NCBI RefSeq assembly: GCF_013282725.1 | Contig: NZ_CP054043.1 | Coordinates: forward strand, 992,001 to 1,056,000 | Length of the DNA stretch: 64,000 bases | Direction: 5' to 3' | From: Yersinia mollaretii ATCC 43969 | Lineage (GTDB): Bacteria > Pseudomonadota > Gammaproteobacteria > Enterobacterales > Enterobacteriaceae | Part shown: positions 1 to 7,721 of the stretch, piece by piece | How the letters are laid out: each line of letters opens with the position of its first letter | Numbering within the stretch: position 1 is the stretch's first letter | Program-made: the position numbers and the translations under genes | The notes under the pieces: generated by a model | Seen by the model: only the letters and a program-made list of their open reading frames with translations | Told to the model about the DNA's origin: nothing | Database searches by the model: none

Positions 1-118
1 TGTGCTGTTACCTCATGGCTGGCTGCAACAGCACCCTTATCGCGCGGAAGCCTTGGAACAAGAAAGTCACTGGCAGAGCTATGTCCAGTGGCCCCTCTTC
101 CTCGAAGAGTTTAACTAA
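1..118 (+). CDS. gppA: GppA C-terminus, partial (guanosine pentaphosphate phosphatase)
   Basis: An open frame enters from the left edge (frame starting at base 2) and stops with TAA at 116-118. The 38 visible residues include a [13 protein letters not shown] stretch followed by [12 protein letters not shown], which looks like the tail of GppA. GppA is the Ppx/GppA-family phosphatase that converts pppGpp to ppGpp. Context supports the call: in E. coli gppA and rep are convergent neighbours, and here this + strand tail faces the - strand rep, with pehX and a cassette inserted between them. Only the last residues are visible, so the call rests on memory of the family tail plus synteny. Confidence 0.6.
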   Translation, partial: VLLPHGWLQQHPYRAEALEQESHWQSYVQWPLFLEEFN

Positions 119-220
119 TTTTTTTGCTGTTGGGCGGCTCCGGTCGCCCCTCTCACTCTTTTCTCTCTCACTCTCTCCTCCCACTCTCTTTTTAGTCACC
201 TCCCCATAAAACCATCAGAT

Positions 221-236
221 TGTGATCACCTTCAGT
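221..236 (+). promoter_or_regulatory. CRP-like site upstream of pehX
   Basis: A perfect TGTGA half-site is followed after six bases by TCAGT, against the consensus TGTGA-N6-TCACA. It lies about 65-80 bp before the pehX start and next to the KdgR-like boxes. CRP activation is usual for pectin-degradation genes in enterobacteria. The second half-site is weak, so this is a candidate only. Confidence 0.4.
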
Positions 237-241
237 TTTAA

Positions 242-284
242 AAAGAAACATTGTGTGTATTTTTATAAAACATCGTTTCTAATT
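242..284 (+). promoter_or_regulatory. Two adjacent KdgR-like operators
   Basis: Two successive segments resemble the KdgR operator (core GAAAC-ATTG-TTTC). Bases 242-262 contain GAAACATTGT, and bases 264-284 contain AAAACATCGTTTC. KdgR is the IclR-family repressor of pectin catabolism in Erwinia and Yersinia, and the adjacent gene encodes a polygalacturonase, so repression relieved by pectin breakdown products is the expected control. The match was made by eye, without a weight matrix. Confidence 0.5.
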
Positions 285-300
285 ATAATAAGGGATCACA

Positions 301-2115
301 ATGCGATTACAGTTTCAAACCGGTATGCTGGTGATGATGACCAGTCTGATGGTCAGCGCACCGCTAGCCATGGCGGCTAAATCAAGTCACCACGACGCCC
401 CTCAGCAGCTACAAGTCCCTACTCTCGCTTATGACGAGAGCACGATTGTTCTGGTGTGGAAAGCCCCGGAAGATACTCGGAAAATTGTCGATTATCACAT
501 TTATTCTGCGGGTAAATTGCTGGGTAAAGCCAGTGATAACAATGATAAATTCTCACCTGCCAAGCCCTATATCGACAACTTCTATGCTAACGATAAAGAA
601 GATTTCCAGCATAAAATTGTGCTACAGAACTTCACCGTTGATGGCCTGAAACCCAATACCCGCTATCAATTTACGGTCAAAGCCCAATACGCCGATGGCT
701 CGTTATCTGCGGCCAGTCATCCGATTAATGCCAAAACCAGTGTTAAGCCACAGATTGTGAATGTGCGTGACTTTGGTGCCATCGCTGATGGCAAGACATT
801 GAACACCCAAGCTATCCAGCAAGCCATTGATAGCTGCAAGCCGGGTTGTCGGGTCGAGATCCCCTCCGGCACTTACAAAAGTGGCGCATTGTGGCTGAAA
901 AGTGATATGACCCTCCATCTACAAGCGGGGGCGACACTGCTCGGTTCAGAAAATCCTGATGATTATCCCGCAGGTTACCGCCTCTATCCCTACTCCACGA
1001 TTGAGCGCCCAGCGTCACTGATCAATGCCATCGACCCCAATAACAGCAAGCCCGGCACATTCCGCAATATTCGCATCACGGGTTCGGGGATCATTGATGG
1101 CAATGGCTGGCAACGAGCCAAAACCGCTGAAATAACCGATGAGTTAGGCCGCCCACTGCCGCAATATGTGGCCAGCAAAAACAGTAAAGTGCATGAAGAT
1201 GGCATTCTGGCGAAGAATCAGGTTGAGAAGGCCGTTTCTGCCGGTATGGATCTGAAAAATGCCTATGGTCAACGGCGCTCGAGCCTGATGACACTGCGCG
1301 GGGTAGAAAATGTCTATCTGGCCGGTTTCACCGTCCGTAACCCCGCTTTCCACGGCATTATGAATCTGGAAAACCACAATGTGGTGGCGAACGGTTTAAT
1401 CCATCAAACCTATGACGCCAATAACGGCGATGGCATTGAGTTCGGCAATAGCCAGAATGTGATGGTGTTTAATAACTTTTTTGACACCGGTGATGATTGC
1501 ATCAACTTTGCCGCCGGCACTGGGGAGAAAGCGCAGCAACAAGAGCCGATGAAAGGGGCATGGCTGTTCAATAACTACTTCCGGATGGGGCACGGGGCCA
1601 TTGTCACGGGCAGCCATACCGGCGCTTGGATTGAAGATATTCTGGCTGAGAATAATGTGATGTACCTGACGGACATCGGCCTGCGCGCCAAGAGCACCAG
1701 CACCATTGGCGGCGGGGCGCGCAATGTCACATTCCGCAATAATGCGATGCGTGATCTGGCGAAACAAGTGATGGTGATGACACTGGATTATGCCGACAGC
1801 AATGCCAACATTGATTACCCCCCCGCCAAGGTCCCTGCTCAATTCTATGATTTCACACTAAAAAATGTGACAGTGGATAGCACCACGGGCAAAAGTGCCT
1901 CCATTGAGATCAAAGGAGATACGGCGAATCAAGCCTGGCACCGCTTAGTCCACGTCAATAATGTGCAGCTAAAACAGGTCGCCCCAACAGCTATCAGCGA
2001 CTTACGCGACAGTGAATTTAACCATGTGACCTTCACGGAGCTGCGCGGTGAGACGCCGTGGCACTTCAGCGACGTGAAAAACGTCACAGTGGATGGCAAA
2101 CCGGTCGCCCCTTAA
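301..2115 (+). CDS. pehX: Exo-poly-alpha-D-galacturonosidase, GH28
   Basis: A 604-residue secreted enzyme expected to release digalacturonate from the non-reducing ends of polygalacturonate in the periplasm. The start is ATG at 301 behind AAGGGA. A Sec signal peptide ends near AMA-A (residue 26). A fibronectin type III domain spans about residues 38-145, and the GH28 beta-helix about 150-590. The GH28 catalytic signatures are all visible: NGD (N375-D377), GDD (D398 and D399), GHG (H431) and LRAKS. Length and architecture match the Y. enterocolitica exopolygalacturonase. The gene stands alone between gppA and rep, behind KdgR- and CRP-like sites, so pectin-responsive control is likely. It appears intact. 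Confidence 0.93.
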   Translation: MRLQFQTGMLVMMTSLMVSAPLAMAAKSSHHDAPQQLQVPTLAYDESTIVLVWKAPEDTRKIVDYHIYSAGKLLGKASDNNDKFSPAKPYIDNFYANDKEDFQHKIVLQNFTVDGLKPNTRYQFTVKAQYADGSLSAASHPINAKTSVKPQIVNVRDFGAIADGKTLNTQAIQQAIDSCKPGCRVEIPSGTYKSGALWLKSDMTLHLQAGATLLGSENPDDYPAGYRLYPYSTIERPASLINAIDPNNSKPGTFRNIRITGSGIIDGNGWQRAKTAEITDELGRPLPQYVASKNSKVHEDGILAKNQVEKAVSAGMDLKNAYGQRRSSLMTLRGVENVYLAGFTVRNPAFHGIMNLENHNVVANGLIHQTYDANNGDGIEFGNSQNVMVFNNFFDTGDDCINFAAGTGEKAQQQEPMKGAWLFNNYFRMGHGAIVTGSHTGAWIEDILAENNVMYLTDIGLRAKSTSTIGGGARNVTFRNNAMRDLAKQVMVMTLDYADSNANIDYPPAKVPAQFYDFTLKNVTVDSTTGKSASIEIKGDTANQAWHRLVHVNNVQLKQVAPTAISDLRDSEFNHVTFTELRGETPWHFSDVKNVTVDGKPVAP

Positions 2116-2122
2116 TCAGCAA

Positions 2123-2249
2123 CACTGGGCAGCACACCGCCCATTACTGCTTTTTGGCGTTCGCTAACTGAGCACGAATATTGGCCAGATGACTCTGGCC
2201 TTTTTGCATCCGCTCTTGGGGGCTAACCACTGCAATGACTCCAGCCCCC
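2123..2249 (-). pseudogene. Rearranged remnant of the rep 3' end
   Basis: Bases 2123-2230 copy 7614-7721 almost exactly, in the same orientation. They cover the last ~28 codons of rep plus 21 bp of downstream sequence. The copy then jumps to sequence matching rep at about 8294-8314 (the tgcaatgactccagccccc stretch), so roughly 570 bp of rep is deleted. The junction sits on a short shared taacc motif, which suggests microhomology joining. The fragment cannot encode a helicase. It marks the left boundary of the lipase/immunity cassette, and the functional rep end marks the right one. Confidence 0.85.
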
Positions 2250-2572
2250 CGCTTCGATACAACAGGTTACGCGGCTCTCAGGTCTGCCGGATTCAAGCGC
2301 TGTACCGGCATGAGCATCCTGAAACAAGGGAAATTTGGGTTAAGTTGTGATTCATGTATGATGCGTGAGTGAACATAACGATCATAAACAAATTATGCCC
2401 CTCCACCGGTTTCGCGGTGAACTTAGGGTGAACGGACACATCTAACCCCATCATTATGTTGTAAAATTTCAGCCCCACTCTTTTCTTGGGCTGCAAATTA
2501 CGTTGAGAGTCTCAGTGGCGGTTTTATCAAGTGTTTTACGGAGGATAATCTTATCAAATGCAAGGAGTTAGC
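2250..2572 (+). other. Gene-free leader of the lipase cassette
   Basis: About 320 bp separate the rep remnant from the lipase start. A short frame on the + strand (roughly 2255-2345) reads RYNRLRGSQVCRIQALYRHE before a stop. It looks like a decayed coding tail, but I do not recognise the family. A short inverted repeat (cagccc ... gggctg, about 2470-2494) could be a weak terminator or structured leader. No convincing sigma-70 promoter was picked out by eye. Confidence 0.4.
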
Positions 2573-4672
2573 ATGGAAACCATTGGTGACAACACCTGTA
2601 TAACCAGCATAAACCCCAAAGGAAAGGTGGTTTACTGTCGTAGAGAGCAGCGTAAATACTGGCTGGAATTGCAGTTTGTCGATGAGAACAACACACCCGT
2701 CACCGGGCTGAATATCCTGCTGGAGTATCACCCGCTTGCCTCTGCGCAGGAGGTGGCCGTGATGAGGCGAACCGGCTACGACTTCAATCCCACCCCGCCT
2801 CTCAATCCCCCTGCTGGTGTCACCGACAGTCAGGGATTGGTTCGGTTCGACGATCTGTACTGGGTGGCGGTCAGTGTGAAAACCGACGGCCAGCGACTGG
2901 CCGACGAGATGGAAACCCGTCCGTTGGGTATCAAACGTAATCCGAACAGCCAGCCAGTGAGTAAAAACGCCTTCCGGCGGGAAACGCGCGACAAAAGTTG
3001 GCGCTCAGAGGTGCAGGAAAAAGCCGAAGCGGCTGGCCACATCCATCACTATGTGACTATCGGCGAGCTGTGCGACCGCCTTCCGCAAATGGAGGGCTGG
3101 GATGAACCGGAGCCACCTGAGTTTCACTTTCCTCCCGGTCGTTCACTGAAAGGCACGGAGGTTACGCGAGAGGCGCTAGATAAGCGGCACGTCATCGAAA
3201 TCTGCCCCTTCCGGGCGTGGGTGCTGGCGCTGCATGACACCAAAGAATACGACCTTGCCAACGGGCTTAACCTCGGCATTATGGCGGATCTGGCCTATGC
3301 AAATGAAAAAGAAGATCAAACCGTTGCCTATTTCTTCCAGAAAAAGTGCCAGGATCTGTCCGCTATCCCGCAGTTTGCCGAATATCCGTCTTACTTTCAC
3401 ACGCTGGCAGTGGATGTGCCTTTTCGTGAGCGCTACCGCGATTCGGTATACATGAATACTCAGGAAAGTGAACCACCGGAAGGCGATACCCGCCTGTTCA
3501 GCGTGGAATGTGCCCAACACATTATCGTGGCGTGGTGTGGCACCGACAGTATGCTCAATATCCTGACTGATGTCTCCTTTGCACCTAAAAAGGCTCCTCC
3601 GCAACTTGTCGAAACAGGCAATATTCATGGTGGTTTTTGGGGAGCCTATAATCTGGCAAAACAAAGATTTACTGATAAATTTGATGTAATTGAAGCATCT
3701 TTAGCCGAAGCTAAAGGCAAGAAAAAACTCTTTATCTGCGGCCACAGCCTCGGTGGAGCGCTCGCGCTGACCTATGCTGCTGAGATGAAAAGCAGTCACC
3801 CAGTACTTTACACTTATGGTATGCCACGCACTTTCACTCGCACCGCAGTACAGTGCCTGAATACCGTCACCCACTATCGCCACGTCAATGATAACGACAC
3901 GGTAACTCAGGTTCCCCCGGATGCTGACCTCGACAATACGTTCTACCAGAAGTGGGGGCCGCTGGGCGACAAACTGGGGTTTGACTGGTCAATCACAACA
4001 CTTTCGGGGCTTGGCGTTTCCGCTGCGCAGACCGTCTGGCAGTCCGTAGGAGTGCAAGATAAAAAAGACCCCTACTGGCATCACGGTAACACGGTGATAT
4101 TTTTTCAGGCACAGCAGTGTGTCATGAAGGCGCGGCCTCAGAACGTGCCGTGGATAGGCGGTGGCGGTCATGATAATCCGGCCCCCGGTGTGATTTACTC
4201 CCGCAGCACGGTGGCGGTGAAGCTTTTTTTGGTGCCATCGCTCAACAATGAATGCCTGCAAGCCACCGGAGAACATCAGGCGAAGTTTATTCAGTGTCTG
4301 GATACGACTAGCTTGGAAAAAACCTTCCCGAGGAATACCAACCCCTCTTTGGATAGTATTTTCTCCAATCCTTTCAGTCATTCAATGGCGCATCGCTATC
4401 TGCCCTATATTCACAATCAGTTGCTGGAACTGGCAGACCCAGCCCGTCCCATGAGAAGAAAAGAGATGCGGGGGGGGGTCCAACGGGAAATCGAGCTGTC
4501 AGCAACCTCTGGTAGGGGCAATAAGGACGAAATCCAGCGGAACAGAGAGTTCATTTCGCTGCAGAATATGCTCTCTGTCACTCTAAATCAGACAATGGCA
4601 GAGGAAATCAGTAAGAACGCCCTTATACGCTTTGCTGAAATCACGGAGGAAGAAGTTGAACTGTCTAAATAA
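2573..4672 (+). CDS. Class-3 lipase, candidate type VI secretion phospholipase effector
   Basis: A 699-residue protein. ATG 2573 is chosen because AAGGAG sits five bases upstream; the ATG at 2558 lacks a well-placed ribosome site. The first ~130 residues form a beta-rich, Ig-like region. The middle holds an alpha/beta-hydrolase of the class-3 lipase type, with the nucleophile elbow GHSLGG (Ser about 392), an Asp-containing HVNDNDTVTQVPP stretch typical of that fold, and a downstream HHGN histidine. No signal peptide is present. Three lipoprotein genes follow, the first overlapping this gene. That fits the Tle effector plus periplasmic immunity arrangement. The T6SS link is inferred, because no T6SS structural, VgrG or PAAR gene lies in the window. 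The substrate is unknown. Confidence 0.72.
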   Translation: METIGDNTCITSINPKGKVVYCRREQRKYWLELQFVDENNTPVTGLNILLEYHPLASAQEVAVMRRTGYDFNPTPPLNPPAGVTDSQGLVRFDDLYWVAVSVKTDGQRLADEMETRPLGIKRNPNSQPVSKNAFRRETRDKSWRSEVQEKAEAAGHIHHYVTIGELCDRLPQMEGWDEPEPPEFHFPPGRSLKGTEVTREALDKRHVIEICPFRAWVLALHDTKEYDLANGLNLGIMADLAYANEKEDQTVAYFFQKKCQDLSAIPQFAEYPSYFHTLAVDVPFRERYRDSVYMNTQESEPPEGDTRLFSVECAQHIIVAWCGTDSMLNILTDVSFAPKKAPPQLVETGNIHGGFWGAYNLAKQRFTDKFDVIEASLAEAKGKKKLFICGHSLGGALALTYAAEMKSSHPVLYTYGMPRTFTRTAVQCLNTVTHYRHVNDNDTVTQVPPDADLDNTFYQKWGPLGDKLGFDWSITTLSGLGVSAAQTVWQSVGVQDKKDPYWHHGNTVIFFQAQQCVMKARPQNVPWIGGGGHDNPAPGVIYSRSTVAVKLFLVPSLNNECLQATGEHQAKFIQCLDTTSLEKTFPRNTNPSLDSIFSNPFSHSMAHRYLPYIHNQLLELADPARPMRRKEMRGGVQREIELSATSGRGNKDEIQRNREFISLQNMLSVTLNQTMAEEISKNALIRFAEITEEEVELSK

Positions 4673-5429
4673 GGTTGTTGTACTGCTTCTCCCCGTCATT
4701 GTGCTGCTTTCCGCGTGCGGTGACCGTACGGATCAGACACTGTCTCCACCGGAGAATGCACATCGGGTGACGGTGGAATTTAAGGTTCCCAACGGCACCA
4801 CACTGCTGCCCATGCAGGTGCTGTACCGTTCTGATATCTGTAAGAGCAAGAGCTATAACTCGAGTAACGAAGCCTATGAGGTTCGCGGGTATAACGGTTT
4901 TAAGCAGGCTTTTAGTCAGCAGGGTAACAGTAATATCTGGCAAACCCGTATTGCTGTTGACGGAGGCGGCTCTTGCAAATGGCATCTCAATTCTATCAAA
5001 GTCAGCTTTACGCTGGCGGATGATAACCCTCTGGTGCAAGGGAAAAATCTCATCGAGACCAATTATATTTTTGATTTTGATGATTACGGGTTCAGCGATG
5101 GCTATGGAACTGGAAAAGCGAAGGAAACCAGTGGTGACCTTGATTTAAAAACAAACTTTTTCCCGATGGTATTCATCAATCACCTTTTCAATAAAACTTC
5201 TCTGAAGTTTTTTGGCGGGGATACTGATGATGAGAAATGGAGCAGGCGTTACAGGTTACATGATACCAAAAAGATAGCCATAGAGCCGATATTACATCTC
5301 GGCAAGGTTGTCACACTTGAAAGCCCTAAATCTCAATCTGATAGTATGGCTACAACCTACCCTGATGGGAGTGTTGAACATGAAAGCAAAATCAAGCCTG
5401 ATTATGAAAAGCTGCTTTCGATGAAATAA
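4656..5429 (+). CDS. Lipoprotein immunity protein, copy 1
   Basis: A 257-residue lipoprotein. The start is TTG 4656, five bases after GGAGGA, inside the last codons of the lipase gene (17 bp overlap). The longer frame from TTG 4632 has no ribosome site. The signal peptide has a clear lipobox, LLSAC-G, so the mature protein should be lipid-anchored and face the periplasm, where a delivered phospholipase would act. The rest is a beta-rich domain of no family I can name. Immunity function is inferred from overlap with the effector and from tandem amplification. The first ~100 codons are identical to copy 2, which points to gene conversion. Confidence 0.75.
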   Translation: MNCLNKVVVLLLPVIVLLSACGDRTDQTLSPPENAHRVTVEFKVPNGTTLLPMQVLYRSDICKSKSYNSSNEAYEVRGYNGFKQAFSQQGNSNIWQTRIAVDGGGSCKWHLNSIKVSFTLADDNPLVQGKNLIETNYIFDFDDYGFSDGYGTGKAKETSGDLDLKTNFFPMVFINHLFNKTSLKFFGGDTDDEKWSRRYRLHDTKKIAIEPILHLGKVVTLESPKSQSDSMATTYPDGSVEHESKIKPDYEKLLSMK

Positions 5430-5448
5430 TGATGTATTCGTTGAACTC

Positions 5449-5475
5449 AAAGGATCTTCTTGAGATCCTTTTTTT
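5449..5475 (+). terminator. Intrinsic terminator after immunity copy 1
   Basis: A perfect 9-bp stem (AAAGGATCT / AGATCCTTT) with a 5-base loop is followed by a run of T. It would end the lipase-immunity transcript. The same 3' flank follows copy 3 (about 7427-7460), where the hairpin is degenerate. The hairpin sequence is also present in ColE1/pMB1 plasmid origins. Confidence 0.8.
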
Positions 5476-5539
5476 GCATGAAATTTCGTTGGTGAAGAAA
5501 CCATACCTCGAACATCAATAGGATTAAAATTCACTCTTA

Positions 5540-5685
5540 ACGAGGTTCAGCAGAACTGCGGGCCCATCGCGCTGCAGAATATGCTGCCGGTGGTGCTGCA
5601 ACGAACGGAGGCAAAAGAGACCGGGAAAAATACGCTGCTCCGCTTTGCAGCGGTCACGGAGGAAGAAGTTGAACTGTCTAAATAA
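5540..5685 (+). pseudogene. Relic of the lipase C-terminus before immunity copy 2
   Basis: The frame ending at TAA 5683-5685 reads like the last ~45 residues of the lipase (QNMLPVVLQRTEAKETGKN and TEEEVELSK) with no lipase body upstream. It differs from the intact gene at several positions (QNML-PVVLQ against QNML-SVTLN), so it descends from a different effector allele. It still carries the GGAGGA ribosome site that serves immunity copy 2, which may explain why it has been kept. Confidence 0.8.
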
Positions 5686-6442
5686 GGTTGTTGTACTGCT
5701 TCTCCCCGTCATTGTGCTGCTTTCCGCGTGCGGTGACCGTACGGATCAGACACTGTCTCCACCGGAGAATGCACATCGGGTGACGGTGGAATTTAAGGTT
5801 CCCAACGGCACCACACTGCTGCCAATGCAGGTGCTGTACCGTTCTGATATCTGTAAGAGCAAGAGCTATAACTCGAGTAACGAAGCCTATGAGGTTCGCG
5901 GGTATAACGGTTTTAAGCAGGCTTTTAGTCAGCAGGGTAACAGTAATATCTGGCAGCAGCGTATTGCTATTGACGGCGGTGGTCCCTGCCAGTGGCAGCT
6001 TAATTCCCTCAAAGTCAGCTTTAAGATTGCCGATGACCATCCTTTGCTTCAGGGAAAAGAAGTTATTGAAACTAATTATATTTTTGATTTTGATGATTAC
6101 GGGTTCAGCGATGGCTACGGTACCGGAAGGGCGAAAGAGGCCAGCGGCGATCTTGATTTAAAAACGGATTTTTTCCCAGAGGTATATATAAGCCACTTGT
6201 TTAATAAAACGACAGTGAAATTATTCGGTGGTAATACTAATTATAAGAAATGGAGTCGGCGTTACAAGCTTAGTGAAACTCAAAAAATAGTCATAGAGCC
6301 TGTCGTACATATAAATAAGGTGGTGATTCTTGAAGGTCCCAATCCTCCACCAGGGAAGATTACAGGAACCTATCCTGATGGTAGCAGTGAAGAAATCCCA
6401 CGCATCTATCCGGATTATGAAAAACTGCTTTCGATGAAATGA
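5669..6442 (+). CDS. Lipoprotein immunity protein, copy 2
   Basis: A 257-residue paralogue of copy 1, starting at TTG 5669 behind GGAGGA within the effector relic. The signal peptide, lipobox and first ~100 residues are identical to copy 1. Sequence then diverges (QRIAIDGGGPCQWQLN in place of TRIAVDGGGSCKWHLN) and the C-terminal third differs most. This is a mosaic pattern expected from gene conversion followed by selection on the effector-binding part. It probably protects against a related but different lipase allele. Confidence 0.72.
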   Translation: MNCLNKVVVLLLPVIVLLSACGDRTDQTLSPPENAHRVTVEFKVPNGTTLLPMQVLYRSDICKSKSYNSSNEAYEVRGYNGFKQAFSQQGNSNIWQQRIAIDGGGPCQWQLNSLKVSFKIADDHPLLQGKEVIETNYIFDFDDYGFSDGYGTGRAKEASGDLDLKTDFFPEVYISHLFNKTTVKLFGGNTNYKKWSRRYKLSETQKIVIEPVVHINKVVILEGPNPPPGKITGTYPDGSSEEIPRIYPDYEKLLSMK

Positions 6443-6457
6443 CTCTATAAAGCCATT

Positions 6458-6672
6458 TGATGGCAAGCCGCTACCTGCCCTATATCCATAATCAGAAAGA
6501 CGGCGGCGGCCAGCAGGATAATCCTGATGAGGTTCAGCGCAACCGGGAGTTTCTGGCGCTACAGAATATGCTGCCAGTCGCACTGCAACGAACGCAGGCA
6601 GAGGAGACAGGGAAGAATGCTTTGATCCGTTTTGCAGCGGTCACGGAGGAAGAAATTGAACTTTCTAACTAA
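6458..6672 (+). pseudogene. Relic of the lipase C-terminus before immunity copy 3
   Basis: This frame resembles the last ~70 residues of the lipase: ASRYLPYIHNQ, then DEVQRNREFLALQNMLPVA, ending TEEEIELSN. Part of the linker present in the full gene is missing. It is longer than the relic before copy 2 and again differs from the intact effector, so it represents a third effector allele tail. No start or catalytic domain remains. Confidence 0.8.
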
Positions 6673-7426
6673 AACGACTGTACTTGTGCCCCTTATCGCG
6701 CTGCTTTACGGGTGTGGTGACCACACCGATCGCGCGTTGGATCCGCCACCCGATGCGAAATGGGTGAATGTGGCTTTCCGGGTACCGGAGGGAACCACGC
6801 TTTTGCCAATGGAGGTGTTGTATCGTTCAGAACGGTGCAAAACAGTCCGCTATAATTCGAGCAATGAGCCTCATGATATTCTGGGCTATAACAATTTTGA
6901 GAAGCCATACAGCCAACAGGGAAGCAGCAATATCTGGCAAACCCGTATCGCTGTTGACGGAGGCGGCTCTTGCAAATGGCAGCTTAACTCCCTCAAAGTC
7001 AGCTTTAAGATTGCCGATGACAATCCTTTGGTGCAGGGAAAAGAGGTTATCGAAACCAATTATATTTTTGATTTTGGTGATTATGGGTTCAGCGATGGCT
7101 ACGGTACCGGAAGGGCGAAAGAGGCCAGCGGCGATCTTGACTTAAAAACGGATTTTTTCCCGAGAATTTTTATAAATCATGTGCTCAAAAAAACGTCGTT
7201 GAAATTTTTTGGTGGTGATACAAAATACGAAAAATGGAGTCGGCGTTACAGGCTTTATGATACTCAAAAGATAGTCATCGAGCCGGTAGTCCATCTGAAT
7301 AAGCTGGTTGTTCTTGAAAGTCCTAACCCGCCATCAGGAGATATTATGGCAACCTATCCAGACGGGAGTAGTGGAAAAGTCCAACATATTGATCCAAATT
7401 ATGAAAAGCTGCTTTCGATGAAATAA
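6656..7426 (+). CDS. Lipoprotein immunity protein, copy 3
   Basis: A 256-residue paralogue starting at TTG 6656 behind GGAGGA. The signal peptide differs from copies 1 and 2 (LTKTTVLVPLIALLYGC-G lipobox). Its centre combines stretches shared with copy 1 (TRIAVDGGGSCKW) and with copy 2 (GYGTGRAKEASGDLDLKTD), so it is also a mosaic. The 3' flank resembles that of copy 1, with a degenerate hairpin at about 7448-7468. It is the last gene of the cassette before the rep end. Confidence 0.72.
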   Translation: MNFLTKTTVLVPLIALLYGCGDHTDRALDPPPDAKWVNVAFRVPEGTTLLPMEVLYRSERCKTVRYNSSNEPHDILGYNNFEKPYSQQGSSNIWQTRIAVDGGGSCKWQLNSLKVSFKIADDNPLVQGKEVIETNYIFDFGDYGFSDGYGTGRAKEASGDLDLKTDFFPRIFINHVLKKTSLKFFGGDTKYEKWSRRYRLYDTQKIVIEPVVHLNKLVVLESPNPPSGDIMATYPDGSSGKVQHIDPNYEKLLSMK

Positions 7427-7613
7427 TGATGTATTCGTTGAACTCAAAGGATCCTCTGGAGGTCCTTCAGACTGATGACAAAGTCAAATTAAGGGGAATC
7501 GCGCCGTTGGGGCCACTCTTAGTTTCAAATACCAGTGGCGTGCGCCACCGGAGTGCTCCTAGGTGCGGTAAACCCTTCACTCACTGAGCTATCAGCCGCT
7601 TTGTCAACAAACT

Positions 7614-7721
7614 CACTGGGCAGCGCACCGCCCATTACTGCTTTTTGGCGTTCGCTAACTGAGCACGAATATTGGCCAGATGACTCTGGCCTTTTTGCAT
7701 CCGCTCTTGAGGGCTAACCAC
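7614..7721. repeat. Direct repeat: rep 3' end, right copy
   Basis: This 108-bp segment (last ~28 codons of rep plus 21 bp downstream) is duplicated at 2123-2230 in the same orientation. The two copies bracket the 5.4-kb lipase/immunity cassette. Homologous recombination between them could excise the cassette and leave rep intact. Confidence 0.85.

Noticed and set aside
15..209. 64-codon frame [12 protein letters not shown] on the + strand
   Set aside because: It overlaps the GppA tail in another frame, is low-complexity (Ser/Leu from CT-rich DNA), and has no ribosome site.
5440..5480. Vector contamination suggested by the ColE1-like hairpin
   Set aside because: Only the hairpin and T run match. 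The flanking sequence is the cassette's own 3' flank, shared with copy 3.
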